Assembly: GCF_900142005.1 (NCBI RefSeq)
Contig: NZ_FQZL01000008.1
Coordinates: 1-64,000, forward strand
Length of the DNA: 64,000 nucleotides
Source: Dethiosulfatibacter aminovorans DSM 17477
GTDB lineage: Bacteria; Bacillota; Clostridia; Tissierellales; Dethiosulfatibacteraceae
Direction of reading: 5' to 3'
Of the stretch, positions 45,481-53,690 are shown one piece after another (position 1 is the stretch's first letter; each line of letters begins with the position of its first letter). Below the pieces are notes generated by a model. It did no database searches. It was not told the origin of the DNA and was given only the letters and a program-made list of their open reading frames with translations. The position numbers were made by a program, and so were the translations under genes.

Positions 45481-46824
45481 TTAGTTCATGATATTTGGCA
45501 GCTTTCTTTCCATGGTGTTTTTTCTTCTCTCCATGATATTGTTTGATTTTGAAATGATGTTGAAGGCATATTCGACTTCCTTGAATATCTTCATAAGGTC
45601 AGGGTCGAAATGGGATCCTGTATCCTTTATCATTATTTCCATTGCTTCAGAATGGGTGAATATTTCCTTGTACGGTCTCTTTGTAGTTAGAGCATCGTAA
45701 ACGTCGGCTATGGCAAGTATTCTTGCCGACAATGGTATGTCGTGACCTGCAAGGCCATCCGGATAGCCGGACCCGTCGAATTTCTCATGATGGTGTCTGG
45801 TTATTTCAAGTCCCATGTTGACAAATACATTGTTGGGATATTTCTTTTTCAAAGTGACCAGTGTGTCACTGCCTATGATTGTATGCATTTTGATTCTGGC
45901 AAATTCCTCTTTGGTAAGGGGTCCCGGTTTCAAGAGAATTCTATCTTCGATTCCAACCTTTCCTATGTCGTGGAGGGCACTTGCCATTTCAATGGTGTCT
46001 ACAAACTTGTTCTTTTGTATGTCCAGTTTGGAATAAACTGTCCAGTCTATCTTTTCCGCCAAGAGCCGGCAGTATTTTCCCACTCGTTCTATGTGAACTC
46101 CTGTTTCCCTGTCTCTTGATTCAGCCAGTTTTGCCAGTGCATATATGGTTGCCGACTGCTGGTCTGTTATCTCCTTTACCTGCAGTGAGACTCTTTCTTC
46201 AAGATTATGATTGTCGCTTTCGATTCTTATACTTTGAAGGTAATTCTTTCTGGAATAGTATTCGAGGAAATATCCTCCCATCATGCCTATTATGTTGGAA
46301 CCCATCATGAAGATGAATACTATGAATGTTTCAAGGTCTATACTGGCCCCGTGGGACACGGATATGAAAAGGTAAAAGAACAGGATGGTCCAGCCTATGG
46401 CTGTTGAATACTTGTACCTGAGATTGAGTACAAAATATGCCGAATATGTAATTAGGAATATGGCGCCATAGTATCCAAGGTTTCCTCTTGATTCCAGGAG
46501 CATTATTGAAAAGCCGCTTCCTGCAATTATAAGTGCGATTGATATAATAAAATGGTTATAGCTCTTAAACCATTTTGTAAAAGACATGGCAAAGGCTGCG
46601 AGGAATATGGGCAACACCATAAACAGCTTGACTCTAATTATCAAACCGTTTGGATCATTGAAAAGTTTTGCATCATAAAATGAAAAAATGCCAAACAATA
46701 CAACCATGAGACCCAGAACTATTCTTACCTGTTTCAGGTTTTCATTGTATTTAAAATCACAGTATTCCTTTTCCAGTATCGTATCAAATTTCAAATTGAT
46801 GTTCATGGAGTTTGAAGAGTTCAA
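45481..46824 (-). CDS. Membrane-bound HD-GYP domain phosphodiesterase-like protein
   Basis: 447 residues. Six or so membrane helices (about 35-210), then an HD-GYP domain with SALHDIGKVGIED (HD pair), ITRHHHEKFDGSGYPDGLAG (HHE and GYP) and ADVYDALTTKRPYK. HD-GYP enzymes degrade c-di-GMP. I use TTG at 46824, which has a strong GAGAGGTGAT 6 bases upstream; an ATG at 46887 is in frame but has no comparable site. Together with the HD-GYP gene at 59309 and the c-di-GMP riboswitch it shows active c-di-GMP signalling. Confidence 0.88.
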   Translation of the reverse strand: MNSSNSMNINLKFDTILEKEYCDFKYNENLKQVRIVLGLMVVLFGIFSFYDAKLFNDPNGLIIRVKLFMVLPIFLAAFAMSFTKWFKSYNHFIISIALIIAGSGFSIMLLESRGNLGYYGAIFLITYSAYFVLNLRYKYSTAIGWTILFFYLFISVSHGASIDLETFIVFIFMMGSNIIGMMGGYFLEYYSRKNYLQSIRIESDNHNLEERVSLQVKEITDQQSATIYALAKLAESRDRETGVHIERVGKYCRLLAEKIDWTVYSKLDIQKNKFVDTIEMASALHDIGKVGIEDRILLKPGPLTKEEFARIKMHTIIGSDTLVTLKKKYPNNVFVNMGLEITRHHHEKFDGSGYPDGLAGHDIPLSARILAIADVYDALTTKRPYKEIFTHSEAMEIMIKDTGSHFDPDLMKIFKEVEYAFNIISKSNNIMERRKNTMERKLPNIMN

Positions 46825-47001
46825 GATATCACCTCTCTCAAATGAGAATTCATAATACTTATACCAAAAATATGATGAATTATTCATGTTATTTTATCAT
46901 ACTGCTTTATAGTTGTGTATATAAAAGTCTCCAACAGCTTTCTAAACATATTTTTTTCATAGTGATATAGTGAATATGGTTATGTTGTTGTGATATAATT
47001 A

Positions 47002-47078
47002 AACAACCAGGACGCTGAAGCCTTCTAATTGAAAAAGATCCTGGGAAGCCGAGTAAATCAGGAAATTGGTGAACATAT
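47002..47078 (+). other. Possible structured leader of the selenoprotein mRNA
   Basis: A TATAAT box at 46994-46999 is followed by CCAGGA (47007-47012), which pairs with TCCTGG (47039-47044), and by two GAAGCC repeats. The stretch is GC-richer than flanking DNA. No known riboswitch was recognised. Confidence 0.3.
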
Positions 47079-47402
47079 ATGAAAAAGATAGCAATTATGA
47101 GTGAATTAGATGAATTTCTGGAGAAGAACGAAGCAGTTCTTCTTGTAATATCATCAGGTGCTTGAAGCGTCTGTGACTCTGTAGTTGACAGAATAGACAG
47201 GGAAATGGACATGGATAGTCTGGAAACGGCATTGGTGAAGGTTGAAGACCTCCCACAGGTTAAAGGACGGTTTCTGGCTTTTTCTGCACCGTTGGTCGTG
47301 CTTCTTATGAATGGAAGGGAAGTTTCAAGACAGGCAAGATTTATTGACTTTGACCTTTTAGAAAAAGATGTTGTATACATGCTCGATGCCTTGGAAAGTT
47401 GA
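47079..47402 (+). CDS. Selenocysteine-containing thioredoxin-like protein (in-frame UGA, UxxC motif)
   Basis: Reading through the TGA at 47163-47165 gives 107 residues: MKKIAIMSELDEFLEKNEAV, then LLVISSGA-U-SVC, and a good thioredoxin-like tail with AFSAPLVVLLMNGREV (cis-Pro region) and a final helix. U29xxC32 takes the place of CxxC in thioredoxins. Without read-through only a 28-residue stub and a start-less 65-residue tail remain, yet both are in one frame and form a single fold. A hairpin directly follows the UGA. ATG 47079 has GGTG 7 bases upstream. A redox enzyme is expected; partner unknown. SelA/B/C/D lie outside the window. Confidence 0.82.
47170..47192 (+). promoter_or_regulatory. 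Candidate bacterial SECIS element
   Basis: TCTGT (47170-47174) pairs with ACAGA (47188-47192); the stem can extend with GAC and GTT (one bulged G) to leave the loop TCTGTA. It begins 4 bases after the UGA, the right place for a SelB-binding hairpin inside the coding sequence. Confidence 0.6.
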
Positions 47403-47445
47403 TTGAGACTGGAGCATTTGAAAGGGGATGGTTGTACACGGACAA

Positions 47446-47485
47446 TATACTGCGCTTGACAATATTGTGCGATATACAGTATAAT
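47446..47485 (+). promoter_or_regulatory. PadR gene promoter with inverted operator halves
   Basis: TTGACA (47456-47461), 18-base spacer, TATAAT (47480-47485). TATACTG (47446-47452) and CAGTATA (47477-47483) are inverted halves flanking the -35 and covering the -10 box, consistent with autoregulation by PadR. Confidence 0.7.
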
Positions 47486-47505
47486 ATAGGTAAGGAAGTG
47501 ATAAT

Positions 47506-47838
47506 ATGACCGAAGATAAAATAATGGAGTCGCTGATCCAGGAACTAAGGAGGGGCATGCTTGTTCTGAGTGTAATGAGTCAGCTTAAGGATTACGAATA
47601 TGGTTATACCCTTGCAGTCAAGCTTAAGGAGAAGGGACTTGCCATTGAGCAGAACACCCTCTATCCCCTTTTGAGAAGACTGGAAGGGAAGGGTGTCCTG
47701 GAAAGCACCTGGAAGTTGGAGGATTCACGACAGAGAAGATACTACAGGCTCAATGAAAGAGGAGCAGTCATACTGAAAAGGCTTACGGACGAATGGATGA
47801 AGATGGTTGAAACAACCAACGGTTTATTGGATTTATAG
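47506..47838 (+). CDS. PadR-family transcriptional regulator
   Basis: 110 residues. PadR winged helix with the signature YGYTLAVKLKEKGLAIEQNT-LYPLLRRLEGKG and the wing SRQRRYYRLNERG. Starts after AAGGAAGTG. Only 9 bases before the HAAS membrane protein gene; PadR/HAAS pairs are common in Firmicutes, where PadR represses the operon and the membrane protein responds to envelope stress. Confidence 0.9.
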   Translation: MTEDKIMESLIQELRRGMLVLSVMSQLKDYEYGYTLAVKLKEKGLAIEQNTLYPLLRRLEGKGVLESTWKLEDSRQRRYYRLNERGAVILKRLTDEWMKMVETTNGLLDL

Positions 47839-47847
47839 GAGGTAGTC

Positions 47848-48840
47848 ATGGATTTAATAGAAAGGTACATATATGCCGTAGGACAGAAGATCTGGAGCAA
47901 GAACAGAAAGGATATAGAAGAGGAACTCAGGTCCATACTTTACGACAATCTTGAGGAAATATCGGATTCGGGAGAAGCTGATGAGGAAAAAGTGAAGGAA
48001 ATGCTGAAAAACTATGGATCGCCGTCACAGGTGGCTTCAAGATATGGAACCAGTGACAAGTATATTATTGGTCCAAGGGTTTATGATGCATATGTTTTTG
48101 TACTAAAGATTGTGCTGATAGTATTGTTCATTTTGACAACAGCAGGAGTGATTATATCAATAGTAACCCAAAGTAGTGATGTTCATCTTGGAATAAGGAT
48201 ACTTGAACTTATTCCAAGATATATAACGGCTTTTGCAACAGGACTTGGTTTTGTAACTATAGTATTTTTCCTTATTGATCGTTTCGACAAGGGAGAAGAA
48301 TCTGAATTGGCAAAGGAATGGAATCCTGACAAGCTTCCAAAGCTTGTGAAGGATAACGACAAGGTAAGAAGAACGGGACAGATTGTAAGTATAATGTTTG
48401 TGGTCCTGGCAATAATCCTGTTCAATGCATATCCTGAGAGAGTAGCAGTATTCTACAGCGACGGCAGCGGATGGATGTCATATCCTTCACTTTCGAAGAA
48501 GGCTCTTGAAGCATACCTGCCGTTTTGGAATGTTTTCTGGGGAATTTCACTGATCAACAGTGCAATCCTTGTCAGGACTGGAAAATGGAACACTGTTACT
48601 AGAACAGTGAAGTGGGCTAATTCATTGTTTGTAATTGGAATTTTGATTTATATGATAGCGGGACCGGGAATATTCAATACTGACAGCGTGGCCGCAGTAA
48701 GCGACGCTACAGGTCAGGAACTCAAGGAAGTATTCAAGGTTTTGTCGACAATAATGAGATTTGTCTACGGAATAGTTGCACTTGTAGTGGCAGGAGACAT
48801 AGGATATTCAGTTTACAAATACATCAAGGACAGGCATTAA
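47848..48840 (+). CDS. HAAS domain-containing membrane protein
   Basis: 330 residues. N-terminal helical HAAS-type domain (about 1-70: RYIYAVGQKIWSKNRKDIEE, then DEEKVKEMLKNYGSPSQVA) followed by about six membrane helices. Function of the family is not settled; it is usually encoded directly after a PadR regulator as here. GGAGG precedes the ATG. Confidence 0.82.
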   Translation: MDLIERYIYAVGQKIWSKNRKDIEEELRSILYDNLEEISDSGEADEEKVKEMLKNYGSPSQVASRYGTSDKYIIGPRVYDAYVFVLKIVLIVLFILTTAGVIISIVTQSSDVHLGIRILELIPRYITAFATGLGFVTIVFFLIDRFDKGEESELAKEWNPDKLPKLVKDNDKVRRTGQIVSIMFVVLAIILFNAYPERVAVFYSDGSGWMSYPSLSKKALEAYLPFWNVFWGISLINSAILVRTGKWNTVTRTVKWANSLFVIGILIYMIAGPGIFNTDSVAAVSDATGQELKEVFKVLSTIMRFVYGIVALVVAGDIGYSVYKYIKDRH

Positions 48841-48910
48841 AAAGAAAACAAATCAATATTAAAAGTGGCTGGATCATTCTTTAAGTCACAAAAGAAAGTT
48901 TTTAAACTAT

Positions 48911-48937
48911 AAAAAAGTCCGTTTGAGCGGACTTTTT
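48911..48937. terminator. Bidirectional rho-independent terminator
   Basis: AAAAAAGTCCG and CGGACTTTTTT around TTTGAG. Serves the PadR/HAAS unit and the convergent DUF1508 gene. Confidence 0.9.
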
Positions 48938-48943
48938 TGAGTT

Positions 48944-49132
48944 CTATCTAACTTCTTCCAATTCTACAATTTTAGCATCAGCAGCATTTTTTCTAACTGA
49001 TTCTATTCCATGAAGGCAACTCTCCTTTGTCTTGTATCCCTGACCTGATGCAATAACCTGTCCGTTTGATGCTTTGAGTCTGAATCTGAATTCGCCTGCC
49101 TTGTCCCTGTACACTTCGAATTTTCCCGACAT
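48944..49132 (-). CDS. Small DUF1508 (YegP-like) protein
   Basis: 62 residues, one DUF1508 unit: KFEVYRDKAGEFRFRLKASN, GQVIASGQGY, then SCLHGIESVRKNA. Function unknown; the fold is a small beta-beta-alpha repeat. On the minus strand GGAGG lies before the ATG at 49132. Its upstream region is shared with the divergent rubrerythrin gene. Confidence 0.88.
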   Translation of the reverse strand: MSGKFEVYRDKAGEFRFRLKASNGQVIASGQGYKTKESCLHGIESVRKNAADAKIVELEEVR

Positions 49133-49277
49133 ATGGTGTTCCTCCTTTGATTTGTATTCACTTATATTATATCAACTTTAGGTGTGATTTCCAATGGTGA
49201 TTCCCGTGGAATTCTATTTATTGACATTGCCATCGGTATTTGATAACCTTTTCGTAAGAAAACATTGGAGGTAGTTT

Positions 49278-49853
49278 ATGGGATGCAAAGGAACAAAAAC
49301 TGAACAAAACTTATTGAAGGCATTTGCAGGTGAATCACAGGCAAGAATGAGATACACTTTCTTCGCTGAAAAAGCAAAGGAAGAAGGGTTTGAACAGATA
49401 GCGGCTTTGTTTTTGGAAACCGCAGAAAATGAAAAGGAGCATGCACAAAGGTTTTTCAATTTCCTTGATAGAGGTGAAGGATTGGAAATCACTGCTGCAT
49501 ATCCTGCAGGTCTTGTAGGAACGACTGCAGAGAACCTCAAGGCTGCAGCTGCCGGTGAAAATGAGGAATGGTCGGAACTCTACCCTGAATTTGCCAAGGT
49601 GGCAGAAGATGAAGGTTTCAAGGATGTGGCAACGGCATTCAGGCTCATATCAAAGGTTGAAGTTGAGCATGAAAAAAGATACCTTAAGCTTCTCGAGAAT
49701 GTAGAGAAGGACCAGGTATTTAAAAAGGAAGGAAAGTCCAGATGGAAGTGCAGAGCCTGCGGTTACGTACATGAAGGGACTTCATCCCTTAAGAAGTGCC
49801 CCGTATGCCTTAAGTCGGAAGCATATTTCGAACTGAAGGAAGGCAACTATTAA
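49278..49853 (+). CDS. Rubrerythrin
   Basis: 191 residues. Ferritin-like diiron domain with AFAGESQARMRY, ETAENEKEHAQRF and KVEVEHEKRY (Glu/His ligands), and a C-terminal rubredoxin domain WKCRACGYVHEG ... KKCPVC with the four Cys. Reduces hydrogen peroxide in anaerobes. TTGGAGG before the ATG. A Fur/PerR-type regulator at 63203 and a second rubrerythrin-like gene at the right edge point to a peroxide response. Confidence 0.95.
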   Translation: MGCKGTKTEQNLLKAFAGESQARMRYTFFAEKAKEEGFEQIAALFLETAENEKEHAQRFFNFLDRGEGLEITAAYPAGLVGTTAENLKAAAAGENEEWSELYPEFAKVAEDEGFKDVATAFRLISKVEVEHEKRYLKLLENVEKDQVFKKEGKSRWKCRACGYVHEGTSSLKKCPVCLKSEAYFELKEGNY

Positions 49854-49895
49854 ATATTCATAAATGCATAACCAAATATTGGAGGGATGCATAAT

Positions 49896-51821
49896 ATGAA
49901 GCAGGAATTGGAGAAACTGAAGAAAAACTGGAAATCACACATCCTCTTTAACAATCCTGTTGATGAGACAAGGGGGTTTGTAAGCGAGGCGTGGGACAGG
50001 TGCATTTTCATGAATGTAGACTACAATGACGGCTACGGTCACAGAATTTCAGATGGAGAGTTGAAGAAACTTCTTGAGAAAAAGAAAAATCTGATAGACA
50101 TTGCAAGACCCGTCATGGAAAACATATTTGAGATAATAAAGCAGACGAGCTTCAGTCTGGTCCTTACGGATGAAAATGGAGTGATAATACACCTTGTTGA
50201 AAATGAAAACATACATCTAAAGCACAATTCGATGAATTTCGTCACTGGGACAAGATGGGACGAGAAGAGTGTAGGAGCCAATGCCATAGGTACGGCCCTT
50301 GCCAGGAAGAAGGATACCTATATGAAGGGGGCCGAACATTTTTGCATTTCCCACCATGCCTGGACCTGCAGTGCCGCCCTCATACGAGACGGCAGTGGGG
50401 AGGTCATAGGATGTCTTGATATTTCAGGAAGTGTCGAGGATGACCATATCCACACCTTTGGAGTAGTGACTACAGCAGCCAGGATCATAGAGAAGCAGCT
50501 TGACCTGATGGGTTCATGCGAGCTTATGGATATTGCCTTCAATGCCGTATTGGAAGGACTCTTTGTATTGAGCAGGGATTATGAGCCTACCCATATGAAC
50601 GACCGGATTGTAAATATGTTTGAAATGGACAGGGAGGAGTTTCAAGACCTTGATTTTAGAAAGATATTCAAGGACCTTGACCTGGAAAACACGGTGTTTT
50701 TTGAAGGAAGCAATATTCGTATTGGAGACTATTCCATAAATCTTGGAAAACGCAAGATTGACTGTCTTATCAATGTGTCGCCAATCAAGGTTTCCGGGCG
50801 AATTACCGGTGCCGTAATACTGGTGAAGGAGGCGGAACAGGTAAGAAAGGTCATATCCAGCATCATGGGTTTCAGACCAAATTATACTTTCGATGATATA
50901 ATCACTGATGATCCTAAAGTAAAGAAGCTGATTGAATTTGCAAAAAAAATATCCAGGACAAACCGTACGGTTTTAATTCAGGGAGAAAGCGGTACAGGCA
51001 AGGAGATATTTGCACATTCAATCCATTCTGCCAGTTCCAGGAGCAATGGACCTTTCATAGTGGTTAACTGCGCCGCCCTGCCAAAGGAACTTGTGGAAAG
51101 CGAGCTTTTCGGATATGAGAAGGGAGCATTTACAGGAGCATCTTCGGAAGGGAAACCGGGCAAGTTCGAACTTGCAGACAAGGGAACCATTTTTCTGGAT
51201 GAAATAGGAGAGCTTCCTGTGGAAATACAGTCCAAACTTCTTAGGATACTGGAAAACCAGAAAGTCTCCAGGATAGGAGGCAGATATGAACGAAATCTTG
51301 ATGTAAGGATAATAGCTGCCACCAACAGAAATCTCAGGGAAGAAGTTGAAATGAGAAGCTTCAGGGAGGATCTGTTTTTCCGCCTAAACGTAATCAACAT
51401 AACCCTGATACCATTGAGGGATAGAAAGGGTGACATATTGCTGTTTGCAGACCATTTTCTCAAGGAACTCAACGGTGAGAATTCAGGAGTCAGCAAGTAT
51501 TTTTCTGAAGAATTCAAGGATTTGCTGGCAAACGGCAAGTGGAGAGGAAATGTCAGGGAGCTGAAGCATTTTATTCAGCGCGAGTATTATTTAAGCGACG
51601 GAGAAAAGATTGAGAGATTCTATTCTTTCAAGGATTCGGCAAATGTCAAGGAAGCATTTCATAATGAAAACATGAAGCATGTAGAGAAAATGTGTATTAT
51701 TGAAGCGTTGAAGGCTACGAAAGGTAATGTTTTGGATGCTGCAGAAAGACTGAAAATAGGCAAATCTACAGTATATAGAAAAGTCAAGACATACAATATC
51801 AATGTGAAAAGCTTTAAGTGA
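49896..51821 (+). CDS. acoR: Sigma-54-dependent activator of acetoin catabolism (AcoR-like)
   Basis: 641 residues. N-terminal GAF-type sensor (about 60-200), a PAS-like segment (about 205-310), then an AAA+ domain with Walker A GESGTGKE (about 363), GAFTGA loop in YEKGAFTGASSEGK and Walker B GTIFLDEIGEL, and a C-terminal Fis-type HTH (NVLDAAERLKIGKSTVYRKV). The GAFTGA loop shows it contacts sigma-54. I start at ATG 49896, 9 bases after GGAGGG; the ATG at 49887 touches the site. The consensus sigma-54 promoter just downstream is its target. Confidence 0.92.
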   Translation: MKQELEKLKKNWKSHILFNNPVDETRGFVSEAWDRCIFMNVDYNDGYGHRISDGELKKLLEKKKNLIDIARPVMENIFEIIKQTSFSLVLTDENGVIIHLVENENIHLKHNSMNFVTGTRWDEKSVGANAIGTALARKKDTYMKGAEHFCISHHAWTCSAALIRDGSGEVIGCLDISGSVEDDHIHTFGVVTTAARIIEKQLDLMGSCELMDIAFNAVLEGLFVLSRDYEPTHMNDRIVNMFEMDREEFQDLDFRKIFKDLDLENTVFFEGSNIRIGDYSINLGKRKIDCLINVSPIKVSGRITGAVILVKEAEQVRKVISSIMGFRPNYTFDDIITDDPKVKKLIEFAKKISRTNRTVLIQGESGTGKEIFAHSIHSASSRSNGPFIVVNCAALPKELVESELFGYEKGAFTGASSEGKPGKFELADKGTIFLDEIGELPVEIQSKLLRILENQKVSRIGGRYERNLDVRIIAATNRNLREEVEMRSFREDLFFRLNVINITLIPLRDRKGDILLFADHFLKELNGENSGVSKYFSEEFKDLLANGKWRGNVRELKHFIQREYYLSDGEKIERFYSFKDSANVKEAFHNENMKHVEKMCIIEALKATKGNVLDAAERLKIGKSTVYRKVKTYNINVKSFK

Positions 51822-51839
51822 AAATGAATATATAAACAA

Positions 51840-51890
51840 AATTCCCAATCCGGGAATCCTATAATGGGAATTCCCGGATTGGGAATTTTT
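51840..51890 (+). terminator. Strong terminator after acoR
   Basis: AATTCCCAATCCGGGAAT and ATTCCCGGATTGGGAATT form a perfect 18-bp stem followed by T residues. Confidence 0.92.
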
Positions 51891-51949
51891 TATTGCCATT
51901 ATACAAGTTGTAAATCAGCTATATTGCCGATTTTATGGATCTATGCACG

Positions 51950-51965
51950 TGGCACGACAATTGCA
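51950..51965 (+). promoter_or_regulatory. Sigma-54 promoter of the acetoin dehydrogenase operon
   Basis: TGGCACGACAATTGCA matches the -24/-12 consensus TGGCAC-N5-TTGCA exactly, with GG and GC at the right spacing. It lies 49 bases before the first small gene. Confidence 0.92.
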
Positions 51966-52013
51966 TATTCAATGGTTATATGGAAACATAAAAATATTGA
52001 AAGGAGGGAGATC

Positions 52014-52313
52014 ATGTTAAAGGCGGCATTCATTTTTGTTGCTCCAAAAGCTGATCCGGCTGTTCATAGATCGGAAATTGAAACTGAAACATTACATTTG
52101 ATCACTGTTGGAGTAGAGTCTTATAATGAGGCAGCAAAGGCAGTAGAAAAATTATTGGAGGAGGGTGTAACAGCATTTGAACTCTGCGGAGGATTCGGAC
52201 ATGTCGGTACTGCTATAGTAACTGAAGCTGTTGGAGACCGGGGAACTGTTGGTGTTGTAAGATTTGATATTCATCCCGGACTCGACAACAGGAGTGGCGA
52301 TGAATTGTTTTAA
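52014..52313 (+). CDS. DUF6506-type small protein at the head of the aco operon
   Basis: 99 residues. MLKAAFIFVAPKADPAVHRS begins it; GVTAFELCGGFGHVGTA follows in the second half. Appears to be DUF6506, with no known function. The first gene after the sigma-54 promoter, with AAGGAGGGAG before the ATG; the longer frame upstream crosses the promoter and is not real. Its position suggests a role linked to acetoin or 2,3-butanediol use, perhaps as a small regulatory or assembly protein. Confidence 0.7.
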   Translation: MLKAAFIFVAPKADPAVHRSEIETETLHLITVGVESYNEAAKAVEKLLEEGVTAFELCGGFGHVGTAIVTEAVGDRGTVGVVRFDIHPGLDNRSGDELF

Positions 52314-52325
52314 AGAGGTGATCCT

Positions 52326-52691
52326 ATCAAAAGATTTATTATTGAATTCGGAATGGGAATAGACATTCACGGACAGTCCGTTACCAAGGCTGCACAAAAG
52401 GCTGTGAAGGATGCTGTGTCCAAAAGCTGTCTATGTGGACTTGAGGAGATTTTAGGCTATTCATTTAAAGAAATGAATGAAAAGGTGGTTCTTAAGATCA
52501 CCGTGGCGGTCACCCGTCCCGAGGATGTAGACACTAAAGAGCTTGAACAGTTATTACCGGTAGGAGAAAAGGAATTCACTGTGGTGAAGGGCGGTTTGAC
52601 AATCAGCGGGCTGAATATTTCGGAATTCGGAGACATGGACGATTCCATAGAAGCGTCAATCGTCTGTATCGAGGTTTGTATCAAAGAATAA
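52326..52691 (+). CDS. Lin0512-family protein with apparent ATC start codon
   Basis: 121 residues if translation starts at ATC 52326: (M)KRFIIEFGMGIDIHGQ and then SKSCLCGLEEI, the pattern of Lin0512 proteins. There is no ATG, GTG or TTG between the preceding stop (TAA 52311) and ATG 52353, and the latter has no ribosome binding site. A nearly ideal AAAGAGGTGAT lies 5 bases before the ATC, and the family's conserved N-terminus starts just there. Function unknown; often beside acetoin genes. If ATG 52353 were used the protein would lose nine conserved residues. Confidence 0.72.
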   Translation: MKRFIIEFGMGIDIHGQSVTKAAQKAVKDAVSKSCLCGLEEILGYSFKEMNEKVVLKITVAVTRPEDVDTKELEQLLPVGEKEFTVVKGGLTISGLNISEFGDMDDSIEASIVCIEVCIKE

Positions 52692-52703
52692 GGAGGAGTA
52701 GTT

Positions 52704-53690
52704 TTGAAGCTGAATAATGAGAAAATTTTGAGTATGTATGAAAACATGTTGAGAATCAGAAAATTCGAAGAAAAAGCAATGGGACTTTTTGCAGAAGGAC
52801 TAATTCCAGGTTTTGTCCATCTGTATATAGGAGAAGAAGCTGTGGCAACAGGAGCATGTGCAAATCTTAATGACGATGACTTTATTACAAGTACTCACAG
52901 AGGTCACGGGCATATAGTATCAAAAGGTGGAGACCTTAAACTTATGATGGCGGAGCTTTTTGGCAAGGAATCAGGCTATTGTAAGGGAAAGGGCGGATCA
53001 ATGCACATAGCTGATGCTACAAGGGGAATACTTGGAGCCAACGGAATAGTAGGTGCAGGCCACAACATTGCAACAGGTGCAGGTCTAAGCTGCAAGTACA
53101 GGGGAACAGAACAGGTTTGCATATGTTTCTTCGGAGATGGATCAACAAACCAGAGCACCTTCCACGAAGCACTGAACCTGTCAAGTATCTGGAAGCTTCC
53201 TGTGATATTCATATGTGAAAACAACGGCTATGCAATTTCCTTAAGCCAGGAAAGACATCAGGCTATCAAGGACATTTCCGACAGAGCTGTTGCATATAAC
53301 ATGCCGGGAGTCACTGTAGACGGCAATGATGTATTCGCCGTTTACGAAGCAGTCGGTGAAGCTGTGAAGCGTGCAAGGAAGAATCAGGGACCTACACTCA
53401 TAGAGTGCAAGACTTATCGACAAAGGGGACATTTCGAAGGTGATCCCGCAGTATACAGGACAGACGAAGAGGTTCAGGAATGGATGGAAAAGGATCCCGT
53501 CAAAAGGATGGAAGCATTTATCCTTGAAAACAGCATTCTGAATCAGAAAGAAATTGACGAAATGCATAAAAAAGTCGAGGCGGTCATAGACGAGGCTGTT
53601 GATTTTGCACGGAACTCCAAGGATCCTGCTGTGGAGTCTGCAGTAGAAGATGTCTATTCCGATATAGTCGAGGAGGTAAGGGTAAGATGA
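52704..53690 (+). CDS. acoA: Acetoin dehydrogenase E1 component, alpha subunit
   Basis: 328 residues. TPP-binding motif CFFGDGSTNQSTFHEALNLS ending in ENNGYAIS, and the E1-alpha segments HRGHGHIV, GSMHIAD. With the beta subunit it cleaves acetoin, giving acetaldehyde and an acetyl group passed to lipoate. Starts with TTG 52704 after AGGAGGAG. Its end overlaps the start of acoB by 4 bases (ATGA). The sigma-54 promoter and AcoX downstream support acetoin rather than pyruvate as substrate. Confidence 0.92.
   Translation: MKLNNEKILSMYENMLRIRKFEEKAMGLFAEGLIPGFVHLYIGEEAVATGACANLNDDDFITSTHRGHGHIVSKGGDLKLMMAELFGKESGYCKGKGGSMHIADATRGILGANGIVGAGHNIATGAGLSCKYRGTEQVCICFFGDGSTNQSTFHEALNLSSIWKLPVIFICENNGYAISLSQERHQAIKDISDRAVAYNMPGVTVDGNDVFAVYEAVGEAVKRARKNQGPTLIECKTYRQRGHFEGDPAVYRTDEEVQEWMEKDPVKRMEAFILENSILNQKEIDEMHKKVEAVIDEAVDFARNSKDPAVESAVEDVYSDIVEEVRVR

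Noticed and set aside
46907-47380. 157-codon minus-strand frame
   Set aside because: It lies antisense to the selenoprotein, whose plus-strand frame has a sensible thioredoxin-like sequence. The antisense frame has no binding site or homology.
47400-47402. Second TGA of the selenoprotein frame read as selenocysteine
   Set aside because: It follows a complete thioredoxin-like C-terminus and no SECIS-like hairpin follows, so it is taken as the stop.
50978-51538. 186-codon minus-strand frame within acoR
   Set aside because: Antisense to the conserved AAA+ domain; no binding site and Ser/Leu-rich shadow composition.
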